Assembly (NCBI RefSeq): GCF_019578655.1
Contig: NC_063258.1
Span: 22,014,802 to 22,078,801 of the forward strand
Source of the DNA: Ricinus communis
Taxonomy: Eukaryota > Streptophyta > Magnoliopsida > Malpighiales > Euphorbiaceae
Direction: 5' to 3'
Length of the DNA: 64,000 nt
Position numbers and translations under genes: made by a program
Shown here: positions 1 to 11,111 of the stretch, piece by piece
Layout: every line of letters starts with the position of its first letter
How positions within the stretch are numbered: position 1 is the stretch's first letter
Notes under the pieces: model-generated
Databases searched by the model: none
The model's input: the letters and a program-made list of their open reading frames with translations, nothing else
Told to the model about the DNA's origin: nothing

Positions 1-228
1 TTAATATACCATCATATGCCCAATGATTAAATGTAAATGCACATAACATGTATGATGAGAAAATGCAGGCGTTACAATAAGTCTAATTTTAAAACCTAAC
101 TTTATTAGAATTTTCAATTATTGATTATAACTAAGTCTAATTTTAGTAGTTCATAAAATAAATCATATTTTTTTTATAACAATGAGTTGAGCTAGAGATT
201 GAGTTGTGATTTCATGTATAAATGTCTT
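1..228. other. Intergenic DNA left of the first copia element
   Basis: AT-rich sequence with no supported gene. Positions 224-228 (GTCTT) are the left copy of the target-site duplication of the copia element that follows. Confidence 0.6.
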
Positions 229-360
229 TGTTAAGCAATCTTAATTCTACAAAAGGAAAAGCCTTAAAGCAAGTCTAACTCAAATTTCTAAAATATTAAA
301 CTTCCTAAAAATAAGATATTTTCTTAAATATTAAACCACAACAATATTAATATCCCAATA
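229..360 (-). repeat. 3' LTR of the copia element
   Basis: 132 bp, matching 4611-4780 except for a missing stretch of about 38 bp after the first 20 bases (plus-strand reading). The missing part is the C-rich and TATATA-containing segment seen in the other LTR. Confidence 0.9.
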
Positions 361-3300
361 CCTCCCCTCAAGTTGGAGCATGAAGATTGACTGTCACATA
401 AAAGTTGCATCCCTTGATCATGATGAACGCCTAGATCCTCGAGCAATTATTGCAACCATTTTAACTCACATGTAACAGTAGCCATTGATCTATATTCTGC
501 CTTTGCGGAAGAACGCGATACTGTAGGCTATTTCGTAGTTTTCCAAGATACAGGAGAAAAATCAAGCAGGATAAACCAACCTGTTAACGATCGTCTTGAC
601 AATGGACAACTAGCCCAATTTGAATCACACCACCCTTCCAACTTGAGCACACTATCAGAAATGAAGGAGTATTCCTTGTCCTGGACTTCTCTTCAAATAA
701 CGAACCACACGTAGCACTGCCTCCCAATGCTCTTTCCTGGGTTACTGCATAAATTGAGACAATATATGCACCGAATATGCAAGATCTGGTCTTGTCATAG
801 ACAAATATATCAGACGACCTACTAACCGTCTATATTTCTCAACATCTTCAAGCACCTTTCCTTCGGCCAAAGCCAACCGGTGATTCTGCTCCATGGGAAA
901 ATCTGCAGGTTTGGCCCCCTAATAAACTTGTTTCCGTAATAATATTAAGGGCATATTTTCTTTGACACATATAGAACCCATGTTTGCTACGAGCTACCTC
1001 AAGGCCTAAAAAGTATTTCAAATTCCCAAGGTCTTTCATTTTAAAGCATTTACCTAAGTAAGCTTTAAAAGTATGAAGTGCTACCAAATCATTTCCTGCA
1101 ACAATTAAATCATCTACATATATCAACACATTAAGTTGCATTTTTCCCTTTGTCATGGTAAAAAGGGAATAATCAGAATATGACTGTTTAAAGCCATAAT
1201 TCTTCAATGTTGTCGACAATTTTGCAAACCAACATCGTGGTGCTTGTTTTAACCCATATAAAGATTTCTTCATACTGCAGACTTTATCTGAATTGCCTTT
1301 AGCAAATCCTGGTGGTATCCTCATATACACTTCCTCCTCTAAATCCCCATGAAGAAAAGCATTATGGACATCCATTTGATGCGCCACCCAATTCTGGACT
1401 ACTGCAATTGTGAGAAAGGTTCGAACTATCGCCATCTTTGCTACCGGAGCAAATGTCTCATTATAGTCCAAACCCTAAGATTACCAACCTAGCTTTTAAT
1501 CGTTTCAAATTTCCTTTCTCATCACGTTTCTCTGTATAAATCCACTTGCTTCCTAATGCCTTTTTCCCAGGCAGTAACTTCTCTAATACCCAAGTACCTT
1601 GTTCCTCAAGTGCTCGAATCTCTTCGGACATTGCCTTACGCCAACCCTCATGTTTCATTGCTTCTTTGAAGCTTTTTGGTTCAGTTCCTGCATTTGTTGC
1701 TGCAATATATTTTCTATGTTGTGCAGAGAAACATTCACAATCAATAAAATATGTTAAAGGATAGGGAGTACTTGAGGAGAATGATTGTGTGGTTGACTTC
1801 GAAGATGGACTTATTTTCCGTATGGTATGAGTCACAAAGTCCTTAAGTTTGGTGGAAGGAATTTTAGGACGTTTGCCTTTGCCCATATCACTCACATTCT
1901 CACTTTGTAACAGATTTCCTCCTATCTGTACCTCCTCTTGCACATCCAAATCCCCACTATCCTCCTGCACAATTGCCTCACTACCTACCGTTGGTTGCTG
2001 ATCAGGCCCACTGCCTAACTGTTGTTGTTGTTGCTGATCACCATTATTCACTAGTGGCTGCTGCTGTACAACCCTACTATTGTTTAACATCTCCAACTCT
2101 TCATCATCACTCAAACATTCTAAATTGCTCATAGTCACAACATTAGGAGGCTTATCGATATTTGGATCAATATAAGGAAATTGTTGTTCATGGAAATCCA
2201 CATCTCTCGACACTAAGAATTGTTTTGCATCTAAATCGTAAACTTGCCATGCCTTTTTACCAAATGGATATTCGAGAAAAACACACATTCTCCCACGACT
2301 AGCAAACTTATCCCCTTTACTACTTTGGTCATGAGCAAAACATAAGCAACCAAATACACGAAGCATATCATAAGAAGGCACTTTTCCATTCAACATCTCA
2401 TATGGAGTTTTATTCCCAAGCAAAGGAGTTGGTGTTCTATTAATCAGATAACAGCTGTTAAAGCACATTCCCCCTAAAATTTTGTTGGTAAATTAGCTTG
2501 AAATTTCAGTACTCTTGCAACATTCAAAAGATGTTGATGTTTTCGTTCAACTCTCCCATTTTGTTAAGGTGTCCCAACACAAGATGTTTCAAATATAATG
2601 CCAGTCTTAAAAAAATAATCATGTAACACAAAAAAATTTCGTGCCATTATCACTTCTAACAATTTTGATTTCCTTGTTAAATTGACGTTTTATAAAAGCA
2701 ACAAAGTTAAAAAACATCAATTTTCAACTTCCATTTTATTTCTAATTAAATAAAGCCATACACCTCTTGAAAAATCATTAATTATTGTCAAAAAATAATG
2801 AGCTCCACAAGAAGACGGAGTCTTGTAAGGCCCCCATAAATCCAAGTGAACTAATTCAAACAAACAACTAGCTTTATTCATACTCGTAGGAAAACCACTT
2901 CTATGTTGCTTCGCACGAGGACATATCTCACATGCTTTATTATTAATTTTCTAACAAGAGTTACTCACATCCGGAATCATCTTAAGTACTTTCTCCGAAG
3001 GATGCCCCATTCATTGACGCCACAGCTCATATGAATCTTTACTTACTGCTAACACCTTTACCTGAGGCACACCATGAAAAAAATAAAGTCTATCTTGTCT
3101 TTCACCCACTCCAATCACCATCCTCGTCGACTGGTCCTGTATAACACATATTTTGTTAGTGAATTGCACAACAGAAAAAGATTCGTCATTCAATTGAGTA
3201 ACAGAAATTAAATTGCACGTTAAATTAGGAACATAAAGGACATTATCAAGTTGTAAGCCCCTGGAAGAACTACAGTTCCAAGTAGATTCGCATTTGTGCA

Positions 3301-3594
3301 TTTTCCATCCGGTAATCCCACCGGAAAATTCTGAATTTTCTTCACATTAGTCATAGTAGATAAATCACAGGCAACTTGATTCGAGGCTCCCGTATCAATA
3401 ATCCAACAATTACTATTATTTTTACCTTGTAATTGTGGTTTGGCTTTAGAATTTAGGAAGTCCAAGACCTGTTGCAGTTGGGCTGCTGTGACTCCAGCCA
3501 GCCTTGCTCCATCAGTCGGGCCCGTTGAGGTACTGACTTTGTTTGCACGCACTGAGTAGTTGCTACTGCCACCCCTGCTTCCTTTACCGCTAGT
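361..3594 (-). pseudogene. Copia pol remnant: protease, integrase, RT, RNase H
   Basis: Broken polyprotein encoding the enzymes needed to copy and integrate a copia element. The protease active site D-T-G-A-S is visible near 3400. The pre-integrase segment with an N-x-LYVPNL-type motif lies at 3011-3301. The integrase core (about 2470-3000) is frameshifted. 1461-2468 carries the integrase C-terminal part (NRTPT...TPYEML, VFGC), a glutamine-rich linker, and the start of RT (WRKAM..E..AL). 848-1471 carries the RT core with QMDV.NAFLHG and the catalytic YVDD near 1120. RNase H-like sequence between 361 and 847 is heavily damaged. Copia assignment rests on domain order and these motifs. Confidence 0.9.
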
Positions 3595-4530
3595 CTACAC
3601 ACCACGGCCTCCCCCTCGTCCACCTCTACCAGGCCCTCGTCCACCTCTTCCTCGATCTGCCCACCACTCTGGATAACCAATTAATTGGAAGCAACCAGAT
3701 TCATCATGGCCCTCCCGATTACAATGGTTACAAAACTTGTCTCTATTATCAATGAATCGAGACTTACTTTTCCTATCTGACTTAACCTTAAAAGCCATCA
3801 CATTATTACGGTCATCTTTAGTTGTGGTGGTTTTTCCAATTCGTAGCCGTTTCGTGTTAATAACATGTTGATAAGCTTTATCAATATCAGGCAGCGGGTC
3901 TAAAGCTAGCAATTGTGCTCAAATCGAAGCATAAGAAGTATCTAGTCCTATCAAAAAATAATGAAGATAATCCTCGTCTCGTAAGTTTTCAACTTGCTGC
4001 ACAATATTGCATGTACAGAGGCCACACTTGCACTTAGGAACATGTACATACGTGATCAGTTCATCCCATATTTTGGACAATCTCCCAAAATATGCTGCAA
4101 CAGTTTCAGATATCCTTTGCTTGCATTCCCCTATGGCCATTTTCAATTGGCAAATTCGGGTACCGCTTACAACACAAAATCTGTTTTTCAGATTGGTCCA
4201 CAAAACACTCGCATCATCATAATCTCCAAGAGTCGAACGCACAAAAGCATCTAGTGTATTGTTTATCCAAGATACCAACATCGAATGCATTGCGATCCAA
4301 TCCTCAATTTTTTCTGGGTCAGTCGGCTTTGTAATCGATCCGTCAACAAAGCTGAATTTCCTCTTCGCCATCAAAGAACATTTTACCGTTCTTGCCCACT
4401 CGTCGTAATTGTCACCCCTCAATTGAATAGGGGTAATTACATTACCAGGACCATCATTTGAACCAAGATAATACACCGGATCAAACTTCGGTAGAGGTGG
4501 CTGTTTTGGAGGGTCTTGCTCGCCTGACAT
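3595..4530 (-). pseudogene. Copia gag remnant with zinc knuckle
   Basis: The gag protein packages element RNA. The start ATG at 4530 opens a 203-codon frame of the plant copia gag type (Y...WA..VKCSL.AK.K..FVDGS, then SW..N). A stop near 3919 separates this from the C-terminal part at 3595-3912, which carries a CX2CX4HX4C zinc knuckle (C-N-H-C...GH...C) and then a run of Arg-Gly. Only the stop and nearby frameshifts prevent this from being one protein, so it is a decayed gag rather than two genes. Confidence 0.88.
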
Positions 4531-4597
4531 TGGGTTTCTCTCTGTATTGTCTCTCCACCCTAATTTTGAGGCTTACTGTATTCACTTCACACATTTT

Positions 4598-4610
4598 GGC
4601 TCTGATACCA
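4598..4610 (-). other. Primer-binding site of the copia element
   Basis: On the minus strand this reads TGGTATCAGAGCC, complementary to the 3' end of initiator methionine tRNA, and it directly abuts the 5' LTR at 4611. This fixes the element's orientation. Confidence 0.93.
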
Positions 4611-4780
4611 TGTTAAGCAATCTTAATTCTGCCCCCCTTTCATTCAGCAGAAAGAATATATATATACAAAAGGAAAAACCCTAAAGCAAGTCTAACTCAA
4701 ATTCCTAAAATATTAAACTTCCTAAAAATAAGATATTTTCCTAAATACTAAACAACAACAACAATATTAATATCTCAATA
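4611..4780 (-). repeat. 5' LTR of the copia element
   Basis: 170 bp. On the plus strand it starts TGTTAAGCAATC and ends ATATCTCAATA, matching the left LTR. It contains a TATATATA run at about 4655, a possible element promoter. The right-hand GTCTT duplication follows at 4781-4785. Confidence 0.9.
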
Positions 4781-4797
4781 GTCTTTAAAGCTATGCT

Positions 4798-4846
4798 ATA
4801 ATAATAATAATAATAATAATAGTAGTAGTAGTAGCAGTAATAGTAT
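4798..4846. repeat. (ATA)n/(GTA)n microsatellite
   Basis: Eight or so ATA units followed by about five GTA units just outside the copia element. Confidence 0.9.
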
Positions 4847-5529
4847 TTTAATTTATTTGTGCTCTTATATTGATTTAATACTAATCCTAACTACGTAAAC
4901 TATTTAAAATTGACTTTTTAATTGAAATATATATTAAAATCGCATTTAGTTCTAGCCATATTTGCACCTTCTAATCGACCTGAACAACATATACGGATCC
5001 TCTCCCCCCCTTTTTTAATTACTAATGAAATATCCTTATCTATTTTACTAAACATGGAACAAAATGATCTTATTTTGTTCTTCATTTGAAAAGAGATGTA
5101 TTAGTTATATAAAAGTAAAAAGAACTTTTGAATTGACTAAAATACCCTTAAAATTAACTAATAATTAATCTACTCTTTATCCTAAATTTATATTCAATAA
5201 TTTAATTTAATACATTCCTAATCCTAATATATTTAATTTAATTCACTTCTAATCCTATCATAATTTTATATATATTTTTAATTTTATAAGAAATTGATGA
5301 ATTACTAAATCGTGTTATATATACCTATGATAAATAGAGTTCAAATAGCTCAATTCAAATTTTCAAAAAAACTTTGAAGATAAGAGGTAAAAAAGAAAAG
5401 TAAAATACTTTTAATTTTTTATTTTATTGATATATTAATTCATACGTTTATTAATATTATAATATTTCATTTATAGGATTATTGCAAGTGAGTTACTTCA
5501 AGTGGTAAGTTTTTTCATTGATGTCTCAA
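4847..5529. other. AT-rich intergenic DNA
   Basis: No open frame longer than about 60 codons and no recognisable repeat. Nothing supported here. Confidence 0.6.
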
Positions 5530-6650
5530 ACTTAGTACTCGCAAGTGTACGAACCGAATGATAGTACAGACAAGTTCATTCACGAGACTGATCTCACAAG
5601 GAACTGTAGAGCATATATTATAAAGACTAATTATCACACAAGAACACTATAAATAAATCTAAATTACTCCAAGACAATACTTTAAGAGTATTTTAAAGTT
5701 TATAAAAGAAATTAAATAAACTAGAAAATAGATATGTAAATGAAAGATTAATATAAACTATATGATAAAATAGCATTTAGTCTAGCTTATACTCAGTAAT
5801 CTCCTTATTTTCCCTTAAGCTCAAATCTAATGAATGAGATGATGATGTGCCTTTTCCCTAAGTCACTCAAGCTAATGATGCAACCCAGGTTTCTTATACC
5901 AACATAAACTAAAGTAAAGATGGTATTTCTAATACGTTTAATCTAAAGATTTTCATAACAAATATTACTGTTAAATTGATATGATGGTCAACTAAAAATA
6001 ATAGATGTAACTAATAAAGTTATGAAGGTAAAAAAATCATTCATTAAACTTATAATAAATAAGGTTCATGTATAAGTAAAAAACCAAACTAAACACATAT
6101 AGAAATTAGCATGACATATTTAATCCAACGGTCATTATAATTAAATAGAAAGACATAAAAAATATTAAACAGAAAATTAAAACTCCCTCAAAATCTAGAT
6201 GTTCAAGGTTTGAAGATGATTGATCCTCACTCTCCATGCCTTCAAAAACTCTTTGATCTTTAAAAGAATAATACAAAACTAACTAAAGTATTTGTAGTAG
6301 ATGAACTGTAGAGAAATTGCAAAGAGAAGAATGATAGACAGGTGTCGCTCCCTCTTGTTTAATTGATCTCCACCACTTGTAGAGATTCTTTTTCTAGAGT
6401 CCTCCTCTAAGAACAATACTTCTATAGTTATCCTCTTAACTGTCTTAAATGAAATAAACAACTTAAAAGTAATTATCCTTAATTACATAATAACTAATTA
6501 ATTTTCCTTTGTGAGTCTTGTATTTTTTTCGGTAGACCTATAAAATTAGTAGTCAACGCATCTTTATTCTAAGCTTTCGCAGCATTGATCCAATTAAAGC
6601 ATATTTATATATATTTGGCTCATATTCTCCATCTTTAGCTATTATCACAT
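5530..6650. repeat. Possible LTR-retrotransposon remnant
   Basis: The stretch from about 5535 (CTCGCAAGTGTACGAACCG, then GATCTCACAAGGA) resembles a dispersed plant repeat family, often found in LTRs, that begins with a CTCGCAAGTG(T/C)ACG motif followed by a 'direct-ed to cacaagg' segment. About 1 kb of non-coding sequence follows and ends near 6650. I could not find a second copy, a primer-binding site or termini, so this rests on a remembered resemblance only. Confidence 0.25.
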
Positions 6651-6807
6651 GAAATTAGATAATAAAACTAAAGTAAGGTAATAAACACATATTTTCATAT
6701 ATTATGTATAGAAAACATATTAATAAATCACTAAAATGCCTTAAATATATATACATAATATCAACATATCATTCATATATTAAACTAATTATATATATCA
6801 AAGTATT

Positions 6808-6809
<2 letters not shown>

Positions 6810-6890
<81 letters not shown>
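6810..6890. repeat. (AT)n microsatellite
   Basis: About 80 bp of alternating AT interrupted twice by ATGTAT. Likely unstable in length. Confidence 0.95.
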
Positions 6891-8461
6891 TATATGAAAT
6901 TGAATTTTATTTTTATATATTATTGTAAATTTAAGTGTATATGATGAAAACAAGATTTTGAGATATTTTTAATATTATAATATTATACTATATATAAATA
7001 AAGGAATCTAAATAGCTCGATACAAATTTTTAAAAAATAAAAGATAATATTAGAAAAATTAAAAATATTTATAATTTTATTCTATTAATATATTAACTCA
7101 TGTGTTATTATTATAATATTTCATTAATAGAATTATTATAAATAAGTTACTTCAAAAGGTTAATTCTTTTATATACTAAACTAATTATTACATTAAAGTC
7201 TTCACATAGGAAGTTGAGTTATATTATTCTAATTGTAAATTTAAATTATGTATAAAAGAACTTTGAAATATTTGAATTCAATAAACTCATTTTTATTTTA
7301 TTTTAATAAATTGAAGACGACGTGTCATATATATATATATATATAATCATGTTCCGAGTTTGGTGGTCCAACTCCAACAAAGTGTACAAGCAGTGCTAAA
7401 TTATCAAAGGATTGATTTTGTTTGTGATGATGCACCCTACTTTATTGCTAGATATTCTTATAATCATAAACTTTTTAGATATTTACATAAATTGTTATAT
7501 ATTTTTAAATTGTTTGTTTTCTAATGTTGCATCATTCCTTAACTATTTTAAGTTTACTTTAGCTTCTATTGGAAAATTAAAAAAATATAAAATTTGTTGA
7601 GTTTGAAAGCAAGATCTTTTTCTTTTTATATATATATTTATAATGCGTTATACAATTGTTATAATTATTTTGATTATAAATAATAATATGAAATGAATTT
7701 ATAAATAAAATTTAATAAAAGTTATAATAGAAATTTTTAATATTTTTTAATTATTTATAATATTTTAAAAATAATAAGAAATTAATTTTGTTTTATTTTT
7801 AATATTTTAAAATTTTATTGATTTCAAAATTTTCTATCAGTGTAATAATATAATTTTTTTAAATGTTTATTAATTGATTTTAATTTTATATAAATTAACA
7901 CTATTAATATAATTAATAATAATTTCTTTATAGTTAGATATTGTATAATTATAAAATTAATTTATTAGTTAATAAAAATATTAAAAGTTTTATTTAAAAT
8001 ATTATCTTTTAGAATTATAATTATTGTCTATTTAGAAAATTAATTTTTAGTTAATATAATATCAATAATATAAATAAAATACTATTTTTTAAAATTATAG
8101 CTATTGTTTGATTAGGAGTATAACTTGTTAATTAATAAATTAATAGAAAAAATGATAAAATTATATAAAAAATTTAATATGATGTGTTAAAATATAGTCA
8201 CATATATTAAAAAGAATTATGTGTTAAAATTTAATAATTATATAAATACAAAATGATAAAAATAAAAAATATGCTAGCTGAGGTAGCTAAATTAATGAGG
8301 ATCGATCATATAAGGCTTTTTCTAAGATGAAGTTTGATTAATTGCTTCATTTTATTAAAAACACTTGAATATGTGGTAAGGTTTATATAGCTACACATTA
8401 ATTTTTTCCATTAGTTTATAAAGTTATTAAAATTTAATATGCTCTTTCAAAAAATAAAAAT
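6891..8461. other. Very AT-rich intergenic DNA
   Basis: Long A/T runs, a short (AT)n at about 7328-7346 and no supported gene. The 62-codon frame at 7412-7600 has no recognisable motif and strongly AT-biased content, so I do not call it. Confidence 0.6.
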
Positions 8462-8769
8462 AAAAATCAGCTATTGTACAAAAAAAAACATATGAAACAA
8501 TAATAATGACACTTACTTTATATATATAAATATTAAATTTTAATTTAATCTTAAAAGAATAAAAAATTTAAAATAGTCATAAAATACTTTCTGAAATTTT
8601 AAGCCTTTCATCTGATTTTTGTAAATTTTTTTATTATTTTTCAAAGATAGAAGATAAATAAAATTATTACTTATAATAAAAATAATAACAACTATATAGC
8701 GGGCAATTAATTTCTAAAAATATATAATCTACTATATTAAGCTTATTGTCTCATGTAAAATTGTTATAT
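8462..8769 (+). repeat. 308-bp direct repeat, left copy, flanking the viral block
   Basis: Matches 18159-18466 base for base without indels, with about five mismatches counted by eye. The copies lie exactly outside the pararetroviral block, so host DNA was duplicated when or after the viral DNA entered. The spacing between copies is 9697 bp. Confidence 0.95.
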
Positions 8770-8962
8770 TTTAAAAATTTTATTTCAAAACAAGTTTTTG
8801 CCAGATGGCAAGCACTTTTAGGAATATTTGATTTTGATATTGAGTATATTAAAGGTTCTTCAAATTCTTTGCCTGATTTTTTGACAAGAGAATTTTTGCA
8901 GGAAAATAAATCAAGCTAATTCTTATGGGCACTCCCATTAAGAAAAAAATTATCTCCAGCCA
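8770..8962 (+). pseudogene. Viral RNase H C-terminus and first codons of ORF2 (fragment)
   Basis: About 190 bp nearly identical to about 12065-12256. It encodes the end of RNase H (ARWQALLG, FDIEYIKG motifs), a TAA stop at about 8918, and the beginning of the second viral frame. It is cut at 8962, where the sequence flips to the minus-strand piece. Confidence 0.9.
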
Positions 8963-9383
8963 AAATAATAGAGAAATAGTTAATAATAGAAGAAGAGAAA
9001 GAGAAGAAGTAAGTAAATAGTTTAAACTTTTATTGAAAAGAGAAAATTTTACAAAGAGATTATAGGGAAGATAGCTCAAGCGTTCAAGTGATGCCGTCTT
9101 ACTTCTAATGTACATCTATTTATAATAAGAAAAACTATACTATTCGGACTTCAAACATTTTTGAGTCCGTTACATTATTGAATTAATTTGTCAAAAAGAA
9201 AACAGTAGTTGTCTGCCATCTTGTCCACTTTGTCAAAAAGAAAAGATTCTTTGTCCGCCACTTGTTCATTCTTATCGATTTGTTTTGTCCTTTTGTTTTG
9301 TCCATTCTTCAAAAGATGCTTGTTTATCTTCGTGTTTTGTCTTTCTTTGTCCACTTGTGAAAAATGAAAGATTCCTTGTCCAT

Positions 9384-10571
9384 TTAGTCAAAAATAATGT
9401 CATAATTGTCGAGTCCATAGCAGTCATCTTCATTTTGAGGAGTAAAGTTAGGTCCATTAGTGCTTCCAGAGTCCTTATTGTCACTATCTCCAGAGACTTG
9501 TGACAAAGCTTGTTCCAAGGCTGCTTTGAATTCCTTCTTTGTTGTATTTCCAGATAATTTTGCTAAAATTTTGCTTTTATCCGATAAAAAGTTAAATTGT
9601 CCCATAGATTGGCTCGTACCAGATATCATGGGATTTTTTCCCGCAAAATATTTCAAAACAGTTTCTTTATTAGCTTGAATGTCTTTGCAGTTTGTCCACC
9701 ATTTGACACTATATTCTCGAACTAAACAGGCAATAGAATTTACATTTGAAGAGGGTTTAAAGGGTTTCACCTTGAATTGCCAAGAAAATATCCAAGGTAG
9801 GTTAAAAGTTTCGGAAAAAATTATCAATTTGTCATGTTTAAGAATGGGTAATTTTTCTTTAAAGATGGTAAATCCTTCCATAATTTTAGTAGGTAGAATT
9901 TCTGGGCAAAGTCCAAAATAGGTCCACCAATCATAAAACCAATTGGGAAAGGTTTTTGAGTTGGTTTTGTGAAACATAAAGAACCAGGAATGGTTCCAAT
10001 TTCGAAGATAAAAAGTATAGTACCAGGCTTTCTTATAATCAAAATAATTGAAACAAGGAGGTGTAAAGGTAACAGAAATTTTTTTGGCAGTATAAGGATT
10101 TTGGTTCCATTCGGTTAGGGTAAGGACTTTCAAAATTCTGCATTTTGAATAGGAGATTTTTTCAGGAACGTCTTTATCAAAGGAATGTTCAATTTCTATT
10201 GAGTGAGTGTCCAAAAGGATAAGTTCGTAAAAAAATTTTAGTTTGTACGAACTTTCAAGAATGAAAAATTGTCCAGAGGGAAAAGTATGTTGAAATAATT
10301 GTTGGTAATTGGAATTTTCCAAATTCCCATTGAATATTTCGCTTTTAAGAATAGTTACAATTTGGTGTTGAGGTTTTGTGAAATATTTGGGTGGTTCGGT
10401 TTTAGAAGAATCTGGTTTTGTAACAGCTTGTAAAAAGTTGGATGGTTTAGGTGGGGTAGAAGGAGTCTTGTCAAGTATTTCAAATCTGTTGGTAGAAACC
10501 AACGAAGATTGTCCAGACTTTTTAGCCGCAAAATCGGCTGGAGATAATTTTTTCTTAATGGGAGTGCCCAT
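9384..10571 (-). CDS. Pararetroviral ORF2, uninterrupted, unknown function
   Basis: 395 codons, the only long intact viral frame in the block. The ATG at 10571 lies a few bases after the RNase H stop, so in the virus it would follow the polyprotein frame closely. The protein is not an enzyme I recognise. It begins with a Lys/Ser/Pro/Thr-rich, probably disordered stretch (residues 1 to about 65), then an aromatic-rich middle (about 70-290) with many Trp, Phe and Tyr, including WYYTFYLRNWNHSWFF and NWFYDWWTYFGL, and an acidic C-terminus (about 350-395). Comparable downstream frames of unknown role are described in florendoviruses; by position alone it could also be compared with the caulimovirus transactivator. 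Expression is doubtful because it sits inside rearranged endogenous DNA, though its own promoter-like region is far downstream in this orientation. A second, broken copy is at 12221-13407 and a 5' fragment is at 15260-15616. Confidence 0.7.
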   Translation of the reverse strand: MGTPIKKKLSPADFAAKKSGQSSLVSTNRFEILDKTPSTPPKPSNFLQAVTKPDSSKTEPPKYFTKPQHQIVTILKSEIFNGNLENSNYQQLFQHTFPSGQFFILESSYKLKFFYELILLDTHSIEIEHSFDKDVPEKISYSKCRILKVLTLTEWNQNPYTAKKISVTFTPPCFNYFDYKKAWYYTFYLRNWNHSWFFMFHKTNSKTFPNWFYDWWTYFGLCPEILPTKIMEGFTIFKEKLPILKHDKLIIFSETFNLPWIFSWQFKVKPFKPSSNVNSIACLVREYSVKWWTNCKDIQANKETVLKYFAGKNPMISGTSQSMGQFNFLSDKSKILAKLSGNTTKKEFKAALEQALSQVSGDSDNKDSGSTNGPNFTPQNEDDCYGLDNYDIIFD

Positions 10572-10576
10572 AAGAA

Positions 10577-10972
10577 CTAGCTTGATTTATTTCTTTGCAA
10601 AAATTCTCTTGTCAAAAAATCAGGCAAATAATTTGAAGAACCTTTAATATACTCAATATCAAAATCAAATATTCCTAAAAGTGCTTGCCATCTGGCAAAA
10701 CACTTGTTTTGAAATAAAATTTTTAACATCTTTTTCCAAAATATTTTTTGCAGCACTACAATCAATACGTAGTAAAAAATGTTTTTCAACTAAATCGTCT
10801 TCAAATTTTGTAATACACAAAATAATTGATAAAAGCTCTTTTTTAATAGTAGAGTATTTGGATTGGGTTTCATTCCATGCTCCAGAGTGAAATCTAACCA
10901 AAGACTCTGTATTTTGACCAGGTAACCTCTGTTTGAGAATACCCCCAAAACCTAAATCAGAGGCATCTGTTT
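10577..10972 (-). pseudogene. Viral RNase H, minus-strand copy
   Basis: Encodes the RNase H that degrades the RNA strand during viral reverse transcription. Visible motifs include VRFHS.AWN, Y.T..KELL and DCSAAKNIL. It occupies two frames (10665-10901 and 10577-10789), so at least one frameshift is present. It is cut at 10972 where it meets the palindrome. Confidence 0.85.
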
Positions 10973-11111
10973 ATTTAAAGGTTTATAATTTATGACAAGT
11001 CTAGGTACACCACATTCTCCTTGGAGCTGCTCTGCTTTCTATGTTTATAATGCAGGAGAGAGAGAACGTGGTGTACCCAGACTTGTCATAAATTATAAAC
11101 CTTTAAATAAA
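10970..11111. repeat. Imperfect palindrome at the flip point of the viral block
   Basis: Left arm 10970-11013 and right arm 11068-11111 are nearly perfect reverse complements (44 bp each; one mismatch seen, TCTAGG against CCCAGA region). The 54-bp loop is RT coding sequence in the plus orientation. It marks the point where the minus-strand copy turns into the plus-strand copy, as expected from a template switch or fold-back during repair. Confidence 0.9.

Larger units (their letters stand above)
229..4780 (-). mobile_element. Ty1/copia LTR retrotransposon, degenerate
   Basis: A structurally complete but coding-dead copia element lying on the minus strand. It has two matching LTRs (229-360 and 4611-4780), a 5-bp duplication GTCTT on both sides (224-228 and 4781-4785), a primer-binding site next to the right LTR and a purine-rich tract (GAGGGGAGG on the minus strand, 361-369) next to the left LTR. 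Reading from right to left the interior gives gag, zinc knuckle, protease, integrase, reverse transcriptase and RNase H, which is the copia order with integrase before RT. Stops and frameshifts split the polyprotein into several pieces, so it cannot move by itself. The LTRs are short for plant copia elements. Confidence 0.93.
8963..10972 (-). repeat. Left arm of a 2-kb inverted repeat of viral DNA
   Basis: Reverse complement of 11821-13828 over about 2.0 kb, very similar by eye. It holds (minus strand) the RNase H end, the complete second frame and the promoter/polyadenylation region. The arms are separated by about 850 bp. Confidence 0.93.

Noticed and set aside
1546..1764. Plus-strand frames inside the first copia element (also 3994-4334)
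   Set aside because: Shadows of the minus-strand copia coding region.
6704..6928. 74-codon frame of Tyr/Ile repeats
   Set aside because: It is translated (AT)n microsatellite.
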